A DNA stretch of 64,000 nt from Adiantum capillus-veneris (GCA_014529385.2 CM043945.1:155142241-155206240); one strand, 5' to 3'; shown: positions 22,371 through 35,570, counted from the stretch's first letter. Notes: a model not told the origin generated them from the sequence alone. Translations and numbers: made by a program.

Positions 22371-24743
22371 TTACAATGGTACTTGGCCAAAACCCATCAT
22401 TTCTCTATGATCATGAAACTCTTTGCTTACCTTTGGTAGAGGATGTTCTCTGAGGTTGTCACGATTTCTTTCATGGTTTACACAGACTGTGAGAAATTGG
22501 ACAGCTCGTTTACCATCTTTGCTACGTATTCTAGCATATGCTGAACCATCGTCCATTACCTTTGTTTCCATTCGAACTCCCACAATGTAGGGTTGTCCAA
22601 GGATGAGATGATATGAAGATGTATCCTGTACAAAGAAGTTTTGGTCAATCTTTACATCACCTATTGTTACCTTCACACCTGGACATGCTGCATACAATTC
22701 ACCGGATGAATTGTTTGCCACTTTTACCATCCAGCCATGATCTGTGTCCATCGGCCATTTGCACTTGTTGTAGAGACTCTTTGACATTATGTTTATTTCT
22801 GAACCATGGTCAATCAAGGCAACAAATGGCTCTTCAAGATCACCTACCTTGACCAAAGTTTCTGTAGTAGCCCTTGCCCAATGACTTCGTGAATAGTAAC
22901 TCCTAGGAATATCTTCGACTTCTTTATCATCATTTGAGAAATACACTTGCTTCACTCTCCCACTAGATTGGTAGCATCCTACCACAGCTCCATCATTCTC
23001 CTTATTTTGCAGTTGCATCCCTTGTGTCTTTGAGGTTTCCCCTTCAACCTGTGGACGAGAAACTTCAGCAAGGGTTTGCCTCTTTCTCTTGATGATGTCA
23101 ATGATCTCCTCATGGAATTCATGCTTTGCAATGCCAAGAACTTCTCCTAGAGTAAACTCAATCTTGCTATTCAAGATCCTTTCCTCCAAGACTTTCTTTA
23201 AATCTGTAGCAACCTCAATATCAGATTGTAGTTTATAAGTTGGGCCTTTTGTCTTACCTTTCATTGGCTCTTTCTTCTTTCCTGTTGTAGACTCCTCCAT
23301 GAGTACTTCAGGTGGAGATGCTCCTTGTGTTGAGGGTGTTTGAGAAGGCATTGAGTCGCTTCTTCCCCCACTTCTAGAAGCTCTTTTTGATGGTCCTTCA
23401 TCAGCATTCTCACGTTTGCGCTTCTCTTCTACAATTGCCTCATTTTGTTGGCATTTTGTAATGTAGGCATGCACTGACAATGAGTCCACTGGATCATTCC
23501 ATCCTGTTTCTAGACGTATGCAATCACCTGCTTCATGTAGAATCTCTTTTGTAAGCTTTCCCTTTTTAGCTAATTGCATGACATTTGGCCAAATTTGACC
23601 ATGATGGTCACTCACCTCTTCATCACAAAAATGTTCAATTTTTACTCCATAAGTAGCCACCTCAACTGAAGAGGTGGCATGCTTGGTTGCCATATCTTCA
23701 ACTAAGGTTTGCATTCCCCCCTTCCCAAAGTTAGTTCTCAAGGGTAGACCTGTCTCTCTTAAGTGTATTTTACCATCCTTAAAAAAGACAACATCTTTTG
23801 ACAAAGCATCACTAAAATCATCACAATCCCTTCTTACATGGTCTGTACTATCACACCAAATACATCTATTAACAAACCCTTCTTTGGGCTGTTGTCTTTG
23901 CCTAGGAAGTGGCCCTGATGGTTGGCCTTTTTCTTCAAGCTTTACAAACTTCACCTTCAAGTCACGCATTCCCTTCACAAGCTCATCTAGCATGGACTCA
24001 TCAAACTTAGGAGCGATAAAAGTAGGATTTACCATTTTGTCAGAAGTTGAGGTGGAAGGACTTGTAGTGTTTACTACCATCTTGTCCCTTCTTCTTTGTC
24101 GTTTGGCAAGCAGTGAGACAACACCTGCAACCTCATTCCAATCGGTCTTTAGTCCTTGCTCAGCATCTTTATCTTCAAGAAGAAGCTCCAAATTTTCTTG
24201 AAACTCTTTACCTGCAGCTTGTAAGAAAAGATCTGTCTTCTCTGCATCTAGTGTGGCCCTTTCTGTCCTAGTGAGTTGTGCATAGCGCCGCTCAAATTCC
24301 CTAAGTAGCTCTGTTATTGATAGTCCTTGCTTTGGCTTGACTACCCATTCTAATGTCCTTTTGGTCACTCTCTCCGAGTCCTCCATGAAATATTCCTCCT
24401 TTAAAGCTACTTTGAGTTCTTCCCAATTTCTCCCATGCCCATCTTTAATTGTCCTAACATGCTCCCTAATTTCTGGAGCAACAACTAGCTGAAAGCTTTG
24501 AATCATCTCACCTTCTGACACGCGATGCAGCTCCATCTCCTTCACATACTCGCGTAAGTACTTGGTTACATCTTTGCCATTGAACTGATCCATTCTGTTG
24601 ACGACCGCTTGTATGGCCTTCGTTGCTGAAATCTCTCTTCTTTCAGTAGCATGTTGTTGTTGCATGAACATTGCAAATGCTTGAAACATTTGCATTGTTG
24701 CTGGGTCAAAATGCATACCCTGTTGCTCAACATGATCACCCAT
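22371..24743 (-). pseudogene. Gypsy gag-protease polyprotein
   Basis: An open frame of about 790 codons from ATG at 24743 (MGDHVEQQGMHFDPATMQMF), some 50 bases inside the 5' LTR. Order: capsid-like region (DVTKYLREYVKEMELHRV and LLREFERRYAQLTRTERATL), zinc knuckle CIWCDSTDHVRRDC, a basic linker, then an aspartic protease with ALIDHGSEINIMS and HLILGQPYIVGVRM. The active site reads DHG instead of DS/TG. The frame has no stop, so gag-protease could still be made, but it ends before pol in a different frame, so gag-pol expression is probably broken. I do not recognise a named angiosperm lineage. Confidence 0.87.
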
Positions 24744-24770
24744 GGTTACCCACAAACTCTCACCCTAGCA

Positions 24771-24790
24771 GATTCGCGTCGGGTTCACCA
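24771..24790 (-). other. Primer-binding site of gypsy element 1
   Basis: Minus strand TGGTGAACCCGACGCGAATC begins a few bases inside the LTR end. It starts with TGG and has the position of a tRNA-complementary primer site, but is not the initiator-Met type; the tRNA is not identified here. Confidence 0.7.
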
Positions 24791-26791
24791 AAAATATGTC
24801 GAGAAATTTGCCGTCTTGCCAGGAAAGCACCAGGCTTATGGCTGTGAGAGTTTGTGAGAGAACTCAACAAGAACTATATGAAGGAGTTAAACCATAGATG
24901 CCATGAAGACTAGGGTTTGGAAAGAAGTGCAATCAAAGAAGACTCACTCTTTCTGTCTTGCATTCACACACACAAAGAAAGAACGCAAAAGAGAATGTCA
25001 AAACAATACGAAGATGAAAACATCAAGGCTATGGTCATATCGTATCATGGGTGATATGAAAGGGTTAATGGATGAGTTAATGGCATTCAATCTTGGCTGA
25101 CCAAATAGGCTACGAATTGTTCTTTGGAATTGTAGTTTTGTGCTTACCATAATATATATATTTTGTCTAGTGATTGGGATTAATTGTGTGTACAAATCCT
25201 CTTGGTTCATAGCAAGATAAGTACGCTTACATCAAAAGAAAAATTATAGTCTATGAGAGGTAGTATGATGGGATCCGGTGATAGAAGTATTTCATTGAGC
25301 CTTTCAGGGCCGAAAAGAAACACTATACGTTGTTGAAAGTGTATTTTACGGCTAATCCATACGTTAATTCTAATAGATCGTACAGAGTGAAAGCGATAGA
25401 AATGATCATCATGTGGGTTATTCATCTAGGATAGTATGTGAGAAATGTAGATATGAGAGAAGTGAAGAGATGAGAAGTTTCCCTCCCAAGCCCTATTCTT
25501 GCCCGTAGGCAATAAGGATACTGCGGGGAGAGATGTACCTGTAGCAAGAGAACCTAGAGAGGATGAATTACTAAGAATGAGAGAGATAGGTTTGGTTAAG
25601 GATATGAGATTAGATACATATATATATATATATATATATATATGTTGGATTAGAAATGAAAATGAAAACAACAAGAAATCAAGAAAACATCAATGTAGAA
25701 CACATCTTACTTGAAACCCTTCGGCACCATTATTGATGGGAGAGAGAAGAAGAGTGGATAATTTCACTTTGATTGATACACCAAGTGCAAGACCTTCTTT
25801 GATTAGAGTTGATCTTCCAAGGTTAGCTTGTTGCAAGAATGGCTAGTCTCCCTCTAGGAGAAAGTGTAGGCTTGGGCTTATGTTAATGGCTAAGTACAAT
25901 TAGGCATTACTACTCACTCCCTCGAGAATTCCTCTCATCAATGGCTTGAATGCTTGAGTTCCTTCCAAGGAAAAAGAGGTCCCCTTTTATAGGTGAACGG
26001 AACCCCCAAGGGTTTACACAATAAGAGAGGAGCCAGTGTGAACAGGAATTGGAAAAGTTGGAAATGAGCTGTCCCTGCATGATGTGGGCAGACTGGGGTC
26101 CAGTATTTTGATCATATCTCCTCAACCGTGGCTCCAAATAAAAAAGTAAAAATATGGGCAAAAACTTCAGCTCATTAGCTACGATTTTCATTTTAAAATC
26201 ATCTTCCAATTAGGATTGGAACCTTGTGTAAAAAATTCATCAAAATAGGGTCCATTTATGGCAGCAAAAGTCTTCATGTGGTCTCCTTAGCCTAGACTTT
26301 CATTTAATTCCAAAGGACACCTCATGCCATATGAAAGCATGACATTGCTCCTTGACAAAGTTTTGTAATCATGCTTGCAATAATGCATTAAAATAAGTGT
26401 ATCTTTGAAATCATGCCACCTAGTGTCCCACTAGGATTTGATTCTCTCCTAGTAGCTATTTAAAAAGAAATATAAGAAAAGTATAAAAAATACATAGAAT
26501 ATATATATATTAGAGTTTACCCTAGATATAGGATCTAGCTAGGGTGTGAGATGATAATGAAATAGTAGAAATAAAGAATCAATGCTTTTTGCCCCAATTT
26601 AAAGAGGCGGAGCTATTGATGCTTTTCCCATAGTATTTTCTGATGGTAAAGTAAGGATATGTTACCCTTGAGAAAAATAATAGGATGAGATAGAAGGCTT
26701 ATTATTATACTTAAATATGCATATGTACACTATAGGAAATATAATTATGTATCTAAAAAAAATACAAGATAGATCTTGTAGCATGCGTTCC

Positions 26792-26914
26792 CACTATGTA
26801 CGTGTCACAACACGACAACGCTATTAGCGACGGTTTTAGCGACGCGGGGGTTATAAAAACCCAGTGTATTTTCGTCGCTAACAGCGTCACAAGAGCACAC
26901 AACCTCTTGTAGTG
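26792..26914. mobile_element. CACTA-like mini-element (MITE) in the 5' LTR
   Basis: Same element as at 19781-19904, one base shorter (GACGCGGGGG against GACGCCGGGGG). Its presence in both LTRs shows that it was in the parent element before this insertion. Confidence 0.75.
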
Positions 26915-27134
26915 AGTCCAAGCTAATCTATCTTGGAACCTAATTCACTTGAGTAACAATCTAGCCTACACACACTTACACATGTGCACAATATTTGTTT
27001 ATCACCCACCTTAGCTAACACGATCCCAATCCCATCAATCTCTAGAGAATGTACCCACTTCATGGATTGGATTTAAATATTTTTTCAGATAGCAATTTTT
27101 CACTCTTGACACTAATTTTTAGAGGTATGCATGG

Positions 27135-27353
27135 ATGTGTACCAAGCATGACCTCACCTTGGAACAGTATGTTTCTCATTACTTGGAGCTTTCAAGTAAG
27201 CTTCATGTTCTAAATGAACACCAACTACTATGGGGTTTCCTAAGAGGACTTTCCTTGTTATTTTGGCATGCTATTAAAAGTCAAAATCCTCCCAAGTTAC
27301 AGGATGCTATTCAGCTAGCTTATAACCTAAATCATATGATTGATTTATTATGA
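27135..27353 (+). pseudogene. Gag-like fragment inside the 5' LTR
   Basis: Encodes the same 72 residues as 20125-20343, with no premature stop in either copy. Confidence 0.55.
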
Positions 27354-27716
27354 TGTAAATAAGCTTGGTCTTACATCATAACTAAGTCACATGAATAAAG
27401 ATCCATTTATGAAAATAAGCATTTCCAATTGGTATCTTTTGGTGTTTTGTTGTGAACATCTCATTGACATACTTTTGGTTTATGTACGAAACATGCATCT
27501 ATATACTTCTTTAAGGCTTGTGGAGAGAGGGACAGGTGTCGCCTCCTCCTACCCTCCCTTCTCACATGCTCTCTCTCCATCTCAACCTCCAAAAATTGCA
27601 CCCGCTATCCTTCTCTCTCCCATAAAGATTTTGGTGGGCTCAAGGAATTTTAGAGGGGTAGTTCAAGCTCAATGGTATCGAGTGAAATTGATTATATTAG
27701 GAGAGGGACGCGCGGA

Positions 27717-27719
<3 letters not shown>

Positions 27720-27760
<41 letters not shown>

Positions 27761-27955
27761 CGTACTCTGTTGTGTAGCTGCAAGGGGTTCCCTTAGTGCA
27801 AGAGAGAGACTACTACCATGCCGTACTGTGTGTGCTACCTAAGGCTCTGCACAACTGCAAGGTGGTTACGCGTCACGAGGTGGTCTGTGTGCTACTCAAA
27901 ATCTTGGGCAGAGTTGATTAATAGATTGTGGCTTCACCAAACACCAATTCTAAAG

Positions 27956-27994
<39 letters not shown>

Positions 27995-28026
27995 TGTGTG
28001 TGTGTGTGTGTCGCCACACACACACA
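27720..28026. repeat. (GA)n, poly-C and (TG)n/(CA)n tracts
   Basis: (GA)n at 27720-27754, a 37-base C run at 27958-27994, then TG and CA repeats. The intervening bases may be the outer part of the gypsy-1 5' LTR. Exact lengths of homopolymer runs may be affected by sequencing error. Confidence 0.9.
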
Positions 28027-28140
28027 CTGTCATATTTCGCAATGCTAGAAAAAAGCCAGGTTTAATGTTTTTTAACCGGTTGAAATCATAAATCCTGGTT
28101 TCATTTTGAGCTTGGATTGAAAAAAACCACACAAAATTTT

Positions 28141-28240
28141 AGTGTAAATTCCAACAAAAGCTTCAAATTTTGACCCAAAAATCGAAAGAGTTTAAAGTTT
28201 GCCCTTATTTTCTTTGGTTAGGGAAAATGTATTTTTCTAG
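28141..28240 (+). repeat. Dispersed repeat next to a compound microsatellite, copy 1
   Basis: CTTCAAATTTTGACC, an AAGAGTTT block, TGCCCTT and a TTCTTTGGTTAGGGAAAATG block occur in the same order at 54463-54560. Both copies lie upstream of a compound microsatellite, which suggests a family of old repeats with a microsatellite-prone end. Confidence 0.65.
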
Positions 28241-28248
28241 CCCTGGCC

Positions 28249-28252
<4 letters not shown>

Positions 28253-28322
<70 letters not shown>

Positions 28323-28328
28323 GGGGGG
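28253..28328. repeat. Compound (TG)n(AG)n(G)n tract
   Basis: TG units pass into AG units and then into a run of 18 G. Confidence 0.95.
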
Positions 28329-28621
28329 AAGGGGTGGCCTTTCTTAGGTGCAATGTTCGGGAAAAGTGTGAACCTACATTTGTTTTGCTCTGAAATTCAA
28401 AAATGCAAGGAAAATTCTCACTTTGACAAAAGATAGTGTTAATATTACAAATTAGCTATGTAATTCAAATTCTCCTTTTCCAAAACCCATAAGGGGAAAT
28501 TGTGTAATGTTTAAAAATTGATTTTTCTCAAAAAGTGTATAGGCATGTAACGACGAGTCTCACAAAACCTTTAAAAATTTGTAGGTGAAAATATGCACAA
28601 TTATTTAAAATAATATATATA

Positions 28622-28653
<32 letters not shown>

Positions 28654-28654
28654 C
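28622..28654. repeat. (CT)n microsatellite
   Basis: Slightly interrupted CT run following an AT-rich stretch. From here to 29.8 kb I see no gene or domain. Confidence 0.85.
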
Positions 28655-28699
28655 TCTCGAGGCAAGCAAGTTGACACACGCTGCTTGAAAATGAAAAAT

Positions 28700-29840
28700 G
28701 TATACTATTCATTTGAAGTACTACCCTTCTCTAGCATTTGTAGATATTCACACATTCAATGCCCAAATAAACCCTTTAAATAACTATATAGGTGGGATTG
28801 CACTAAAACAAGGTTTCTCTAGGCCACTAGATATGCCTGACAATTTCACTTAAAAAAATTAGTAAGCAAGTTCATACTAAACCTAGTTTTTTCACTACAT
28901 TCGATGGTTGATGAAGACTCGTCTTATGAGTGTTCAATTAAAAGTAAGGTGAAAGCCGTGACCGTTGTGCTCCTCTGTCATTCTCTAAGTGTATGTTTTA
29001 TCACCTTCACAAAAAAAATCTGTAGGTGGGATACATTAAATTTATGTCTTTCTTCAAGCATTGGTTCGTAGCCATGCGTGACAGTTTGATTATTTTTTAA
29101 GGTTTTTACATTGAAATTCTCTAGCATTTGTATGTTTCTCATGACTTAAAAAAAAATAACCATTCGCTTCCTGAAATCTTCCGAACACTTTCAACATAGC
29201 TTTGATTAATTAAATCAAAATAAATTCAACAAAAAAGTAGATTGACTAATCACAAAACACAAAGATAGCAACATAAACAAGAACAAGAATCAAAGCACAA
29301 GACATCATACTGGGTAGCAACCATCTCCCTCAATCAATATGATTGAGTATTTGCCTTTTGCCTCTTTATTCATCTCATGGAGCATGAATTACAATAAGAT
29401 ATATGTATGAAAGATAAGAGAGCAAGAGCTATGCAATTAAGAGAGTGTATGCCATGAGTGAGAGACAAAATTAGCATAAAAGAGGGCAAAAGTGTATCTT
29501 CTACAACTTTGCTTCGATGGAGCTTTTGATGGCACTGTTGGCTTTGAAAGGGGGGTAAAACAATAGATCACCTAGTCAAGATGCTCTCAGAGCGCTTGTT
29601 TCTTGGTGAAGAGCCAAGAAACTGATCTTGTTGGAAAAAGTGTGATACGTGTGAAAACGCAATTTTGGGATTCTCTTTCTCTCTTCATTCATGCACCCAA
29701 AAATAGAAGTGGTTGCTTTTCACTTAAACTCTAAGAATAGTAGGTAAATGAGAGTTCTATTTACATTACTTCTTTTGAATGGTTTTTAAGAATAAAACAT
29801 AAGCAAAATTGATAAAATGTCCAAAAGTAGTAATACTAAT
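28700..29840. other. AT-rich decayed DNA, no gene recognised
   Basis: No domain is visible. The right part could be LTR sequence of the gypsy remnant that follows, because a purine-rich stretch (TTGGGGAGGA on the minus strand, near 29.85 kb) would fit its polypurine tract. Confidence 0.35.
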
Positions 29841-30239
29841 AATAGTCCTCCCCAATAGGGAAGCAACTGACCTGAGTTGCAAAGAATAGAAAAAACTAGG
29901 AATCGTTAAGCTTTGTGTAGAGACGAGGGATATCTTCACACGGTATATGTCGGCAGGATCGAGTAAAATACTTAGAGGGAACTTCCCATTGCTCATCATA
30001 ATATCATGAAAAAGGAAACCAAAAAGGTAAGTGCATCCACATATCCAATTATTTACGAAACTAAAAGAGATCCTTTTTAGCAAGCCCTCTAACAAAGACA
30101 AGAAGAGCATGACAACAATGAAAAGCAATCACCTTTTACATTGTTTAGAGGGTGAAATATCACTCAAATATTGCTCTAAATGATGCACTGAATAGCTGTC
30201 AAAGGGCAAACCTTAGGTATCAAATTAACACCGACTAAC

Positions 30240-31580
30240 AGTCAAAGGGTGAACCTTAGCATTATATTACCACTAAATGAACTGTCAAGGGCGAACCTTA
30301 GGTAGCAAATACCATAGTCATTAACCAAAGGACGAACCTCAGGTAAAGAAGAAAAACTTTCAGCTTCTAGAAGTTTGATATGCTTCCAGGGTACTACGAT
30401 GAGAGTGGAAAAACCTCTCTGGCATCCACTTGGCACTTTCAAGATCATGATTCTTATACTTAAGCAAATACTTGCGATGCAACATACCGCTATGTGTAAA
30501 AGTATCTTGAGGGTCTCCACTACAAGGATTTCAAAATCTTCTTCTAGAAAAGGTGGATCATCAATGATAGGAAGTGACCTTTAAAAGAACGAAGAAGGCT
30601 TATGTGAAATGTGTTGTGAATTTTTCAAGAGTTAGGGAGAGCATCGAAAAGAATTAGCATTAAAACAATTAGTGATTTAAAATGGACCATAATACCATGG
30701 TGCTAGCTTAACAACACAATTGGTGTCTACATTCTTAAGACATCTCTTTTCAATGCGAAGCATCACAAAGTCTCCCTCTTTGAATTCCATGGGTTCTCTT
30801 TTTATTTGCTTGTTTCATGTATGCATGTTGTGCTTTGTGAATTTCTTGTTTCGTCTGCTCTAAGATTTGGGTGTGTTGTTGAGCAATTTCATTAGCATGT
30901 GGTACTTTATGAGAAAGGCGAGACATGAGAGTAGCCAATGAATACCCATATACAATTTGAAATGGTTATTTTCTCGTGGATGGATGAATGAGAAGTGTTG
31001 CTGTATATTGAACATTGAAGCAAGTAAATGTATGTGTCCCAAGTTCCTGGTCTTTCATGAGTGTATGTTCGTAAAAGATCTAGAATGATGATTTTGGTCG
31101 CTTTTGTTTGTCCATTAGATTTCAGATGAAATGTAGAAGTGAAGTCTATTTGAGTGCCTAAATCTGTGAAAAAAATAACATAAAAATCATTTCAAAAATC
31201 TATGTCTTGATAAGATATGATAGATTTAAGCATTCCATGCAAAACAAAAACATGTTTAAGAGACAATAGAGCCGCTTGCTTAGTTGAGAGGGTCTTCTTA
31301 CAAGGGAGAAAGTAAGCTTGCTTGCTAAATCTATCTACAATGGTATCATATCGTTTTGTGTATGAGTGAGTGGAAATCCGGTAATAAAATCCATAGAAAT
31401 GTGTTTCCAAGGAGAGTCAAGAATAGGTAAAGGCATCAACAACCCATATTACTTACCATGATGACACTTGATTCGTTGACAAGAAAAACATTGTGTGGTA
31501 TATATAACAACATCTTTTCGAAGGGAGGGCCAATAAAATTGAGATTCTACTATGTGAGTAGTTGTGACAATCCCACGGCG
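30240..31580 (-). pseudogene. Gypsy integrase fossil (gypsy element 2)
   Basis: Minus-strand fragments in several frames line up as one integrase: FYWPSLRKDVVIYTTQ with CFSCQRIKCHHGK (H2C2 zinc region), then [20 protein letters not shown] (first catalytic Asp), DRFSKQAYFLPCKKTLSTKQ, IISYQDIDF (second Asp), a C-terminal ATLMSRLSHKVPHANEIAQQ helix, and finally a chromo-like tail near 30.37-30.54 kb. Frameshifts separate nearly every block. No RT, protease or gag is found to the right, so only the 3' half of the element survives. Confidence 0.75.
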
Positions 31581-31659
31581 GCCTATATAAGGTGGTTCAT
31601 GGCACTCTTTAAGGACAAATTGACAAAATACAAGGGTTATGCACTTTTAGCGGATTGAT

Positions 31660-32710
31660 CGAACGGGCGACCACCTAGCCGGACACATAGCCGGTCACCA
31701 CATTTGTATACTATTTTTCCGAGTTACTTGTTACTCTGTGTAAATCTTGATTCCAGAGTAGCAAGTCGATTCCCTGAGTTGTAATTCTGTCATGATATTT
31801 GTAAAGGTCCATGCGAGCTGGCCACTGGCCATTTACAAAGCCCAAGGTATAAAGTTCAATAACTTTAATGTATGCATATGCACCTCCTAGGACAAAGTGC
31901 TACACCGGCACGATGAGAGAGAAGATGTAACGTCCCCGACAGTCTATCGGTGACAAGGAGAGCTCAACACATCCACTCCAACTTTGCAAAGTGAAGGAAC
32001 GATCAAGTGAGCTGCCCTAACTCTATGTATCCTTTAGCGAGGTCACCCCAAAAGGGGTTGCTTATCCATTTTGGAATCGCAAATAACTAGAACCCTTGGT
32101 TTATAGACTGGCGCTCTTTTCCTCATCGAGTGTGAGACACAACCGTCAGTCAATCCCCTATGGTTAGCACTTAGATCTACGCTATCTATCGTCATTTAAG
32201 TCCACGTTTGTGGAAAGCATTGCATCCGACTTATCCGGTCCAACCATCCGAGAATTGGTTCGAGACCAATCCCCGCTTTCCACCCCACACACATCCATAT
32301 CTTTGTTTCTTAATTACTACCACACTATGAAACATTTCCAAGTAATTCCTTAATTAAGTTTCCACACGATTTTCGTTCTAACAGCCATATTTTCAAACAT
32401 CACCAAGACAGTCTTTCATCAGACAATTCTACCAAACATAGCCTACTTATTCAACTTAACGGGTGATCACGGCCGACCTGCAACAACCACAGGATTTTCC
32501 TATGCATCAATAGAGCCTTTGTACAAAGGTTTTCTTATTCATAATCAAGTATTCAGTTTAGGGTAACAACCCTCTTCGGACACCAACCCGGCATCGTGCA
32601 CCAACGTGGGATGGGCACCAACCCACATCGCGTGTTAGAAAATATGATATAGGTAAGTAGATAATTGAGTAGATTACTTAATGGAGAGAGACAATTTTCA
32701 CACACAAGAG
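31660..32710. other. Non-coding stretch, nothing recognised
   Basis: No coding signal on either strand. Short motifs (GATGTAACGTCCCCGACAG) are reminiscent of LTR ends but no pair was found. Confidence 0.35.
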
Positions 32711-34010
<1,300 letters not shown>

Positions 34011-34013
34011 CTA

Positions 34014-34216
<203 letters not shown>

Positions 34217-34225
34217 TTCTCTCTC

Positions 34226-34560
34226 TCATGGTGCTTGCAAACAAAAAAACACAATAAGTAATGGCACATTGGAAGTAGCTAATGATGCCGGCTCCTTCTC
34301 TCCCTCCTTGTCAAGCCAAATGAGTGAATAACTGTGCTCATTTGCATTGTAGGCATGATAATAGCAAAGCTCAATACATTTCAAATCCTTAGTGCACACA
34401 CACTCTACCACATAGTCAAGAATGCCCATAGTCACTCCATTAAGGTGTAGAACAATCCTACCCTTTGGCACATGCTACAAAGACACCACTTGCAATACAA
34501 AATTTCCTACTTGCTTGAGACCATGAACTGGTAAGGGAATTATTTTCTTATGAAGCTCTT
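34226..34560 (-). pseudogene. Unrecognised fossil coding segment
   Basis: On the minus strand about 100 codons stay in one frame with a single TAG: KKIIPLPVHGLKQVG, FVLQVVSL, stop, HVPKGRIVLHLNGVTMGILD, YVVECVCTKDLKCIELCYYH, ANEHSYSLIWLDKEG. The composition looks like a folded protein domain and unlike the surrounding DNA. The TAG could derive from CAG (Gln). I do not recognise the family and give it no function. Confidence 0.45.
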
Positions 34561-34851
34561 GGGAGCTCTTGTGCTCGGCTCACCTCTTATGTCCCATGGT
34601 GCTGCAGGTACTCCCTTTTGGCCATGAAAGGCCTTAGTGTTCAATTTGCTTATTTATTACAAGCATCTAATGTAATTGAAACCCATCACAACTTTGGAAA
34701 AGTGGTCCTTAGTTTCTTCCTATACAATACCTATCGGAATGCCAAGATTTTGCAAAGATGTCTTTTGTTTCTTTCTATATTATGCCAAAACCTAATAGTT
34801 TTAAGTACCAGATTCAAAGATTTTTTATAATTGCTATTTATTTCTAAGTTT

Positions 34852-34862
34852 CCTCCCCCCCT

Positions 34863-34918
<56 letters not shown>
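34852..34918. repeat. (CT)n(AC)n microsatellite
   Basis: C-run, then CT units changing to AC units, the same compound order as at 52.9 and 54.7 kb. Confidence 0.93.
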
Positions 34919-34921
<3 letters not shown>

Positions 34922-35243
34922 CGTACACAAGATTTACCCACTTTTCTGTCAAAGGCCTTGGTGAGTTATCAACTTCTTGTTTAACGGGTTTAGAAATTGC
35001 CAAATAATGAAGTGGTAAGAGTCAAGACGCTCTGTTGGGATGAACCCACTAAGAGCAAGTGACGTGCTTGCTACTACCCTGTGTAAACTCTAAACACAGA
35101 TATGATGCACTTGTAGGCTTGGGTTTAAGTTAGGGAGGAATGTTGAGTCCAAATTCTAATCATTGAAATCTTAGCTCCCATAATGATTGCATAGCTTACA
35201 TCCTTTATGGTGTCCATTCAGAGGTTTGACGACCTTTAATTGA

Positions 35244-35263
35244 GGGGGGGGGGGGGGGGGGGG
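35244..35263. repeat. Poly-G run
   Basis: Twenty consecutive G. Length may be affected by sequencing error. Confidence 0.9.
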
Positions 35264-35379
35264 TAGATAGGTATCAAGAAGTTGATGTGAAATTTGCAAG
35301 CACTTTGTCCGCAAGTTTTTCTCAATGTGTTGGGTGTGAATGTGACTACCTATCATGTATGAGCTACTACGGTAGCTTC

Positions 35380-35570
35380 TGTTGGGGTAAAGCCCCATGT
35401 GGCCGGTTAGGTCAGGGGCCCGGGCGCCCACTATACTTATTCATTATGTACATAATAGAATAAGGGGGCTCACATGTAAAGAGTGAGTTTTAGCCCCTGC
35501 AAACACAAGGTCTCCTCTTCTCCTCTCTTCTCCATTGTTGCACACACTCACACGTGCTCTCGCTCGCACA
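35380..35570 (+). repeat. Copia-type 5' LTR
   Basis: Begins TGTTGGGGTAAAGCCCC and ends GCTCGCACA; seven bases later a perfect TGGTATCAGAGC primer site begins (35578). It resembles the 1456-1757 LTR at its start but not the LTR at 38868-39086, although the latter closes the pol fossil that follows. Confidence 0.8.

Larger units (their letters stand above)
17776..27716 (-). mobile_element. Gypsy element 1 with about 2.9-kb LTRs, internal pol deletion
   Basis: Two near-identical 2.9-kb direct repeats flank a 4.1-kb internal region coding on the minus strand for gag, protease and RT. The primer site lies just inside the right-hand (5') LTR. RNase H, integrase and the polypurine tract are missing; pol runs into the left LTR at about 20703. 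By eye the LTR copies differ at only around 1-2% of positions, so the insertion is fairly recent. The 5' LTR probably extends somewhat beyond 27716, since homology with the left copy ends there at the deletion edge. Confidence 0.85.
24797..27716 (-). repeat. 5' LTR of gypsy element 1
   Basis: Right-hand copy of the 2.9-kb repeat, with a proper TGTCGAG start on the plus strand (CTCGACA end on the minus strand). The (AT)n at 25617-25642 is shorter than in the other copy. The true outer end lies beyond 27716 and is not definable; a (GA)n run starts there. Confidence 0.85.

Noticed and set aside
17776-27716. Segmental tandem duplication instead of LTRs for the 2.9-kb repeats
   Set aside because: The right copy has a TG border a few bases from a TGG primer-like site and the gag start, and both copies enclose gag-protease-RT on one strand; LTRs explain this better.
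29766-30128. 120-codon hydrophobic frame as a membrane protein
   Set aside because: It is AT-rich and Phe/Leu-heavy, and runs across the probable polypurine tract and LTR edge of the gypsy 2 fossil; no family was recognised.
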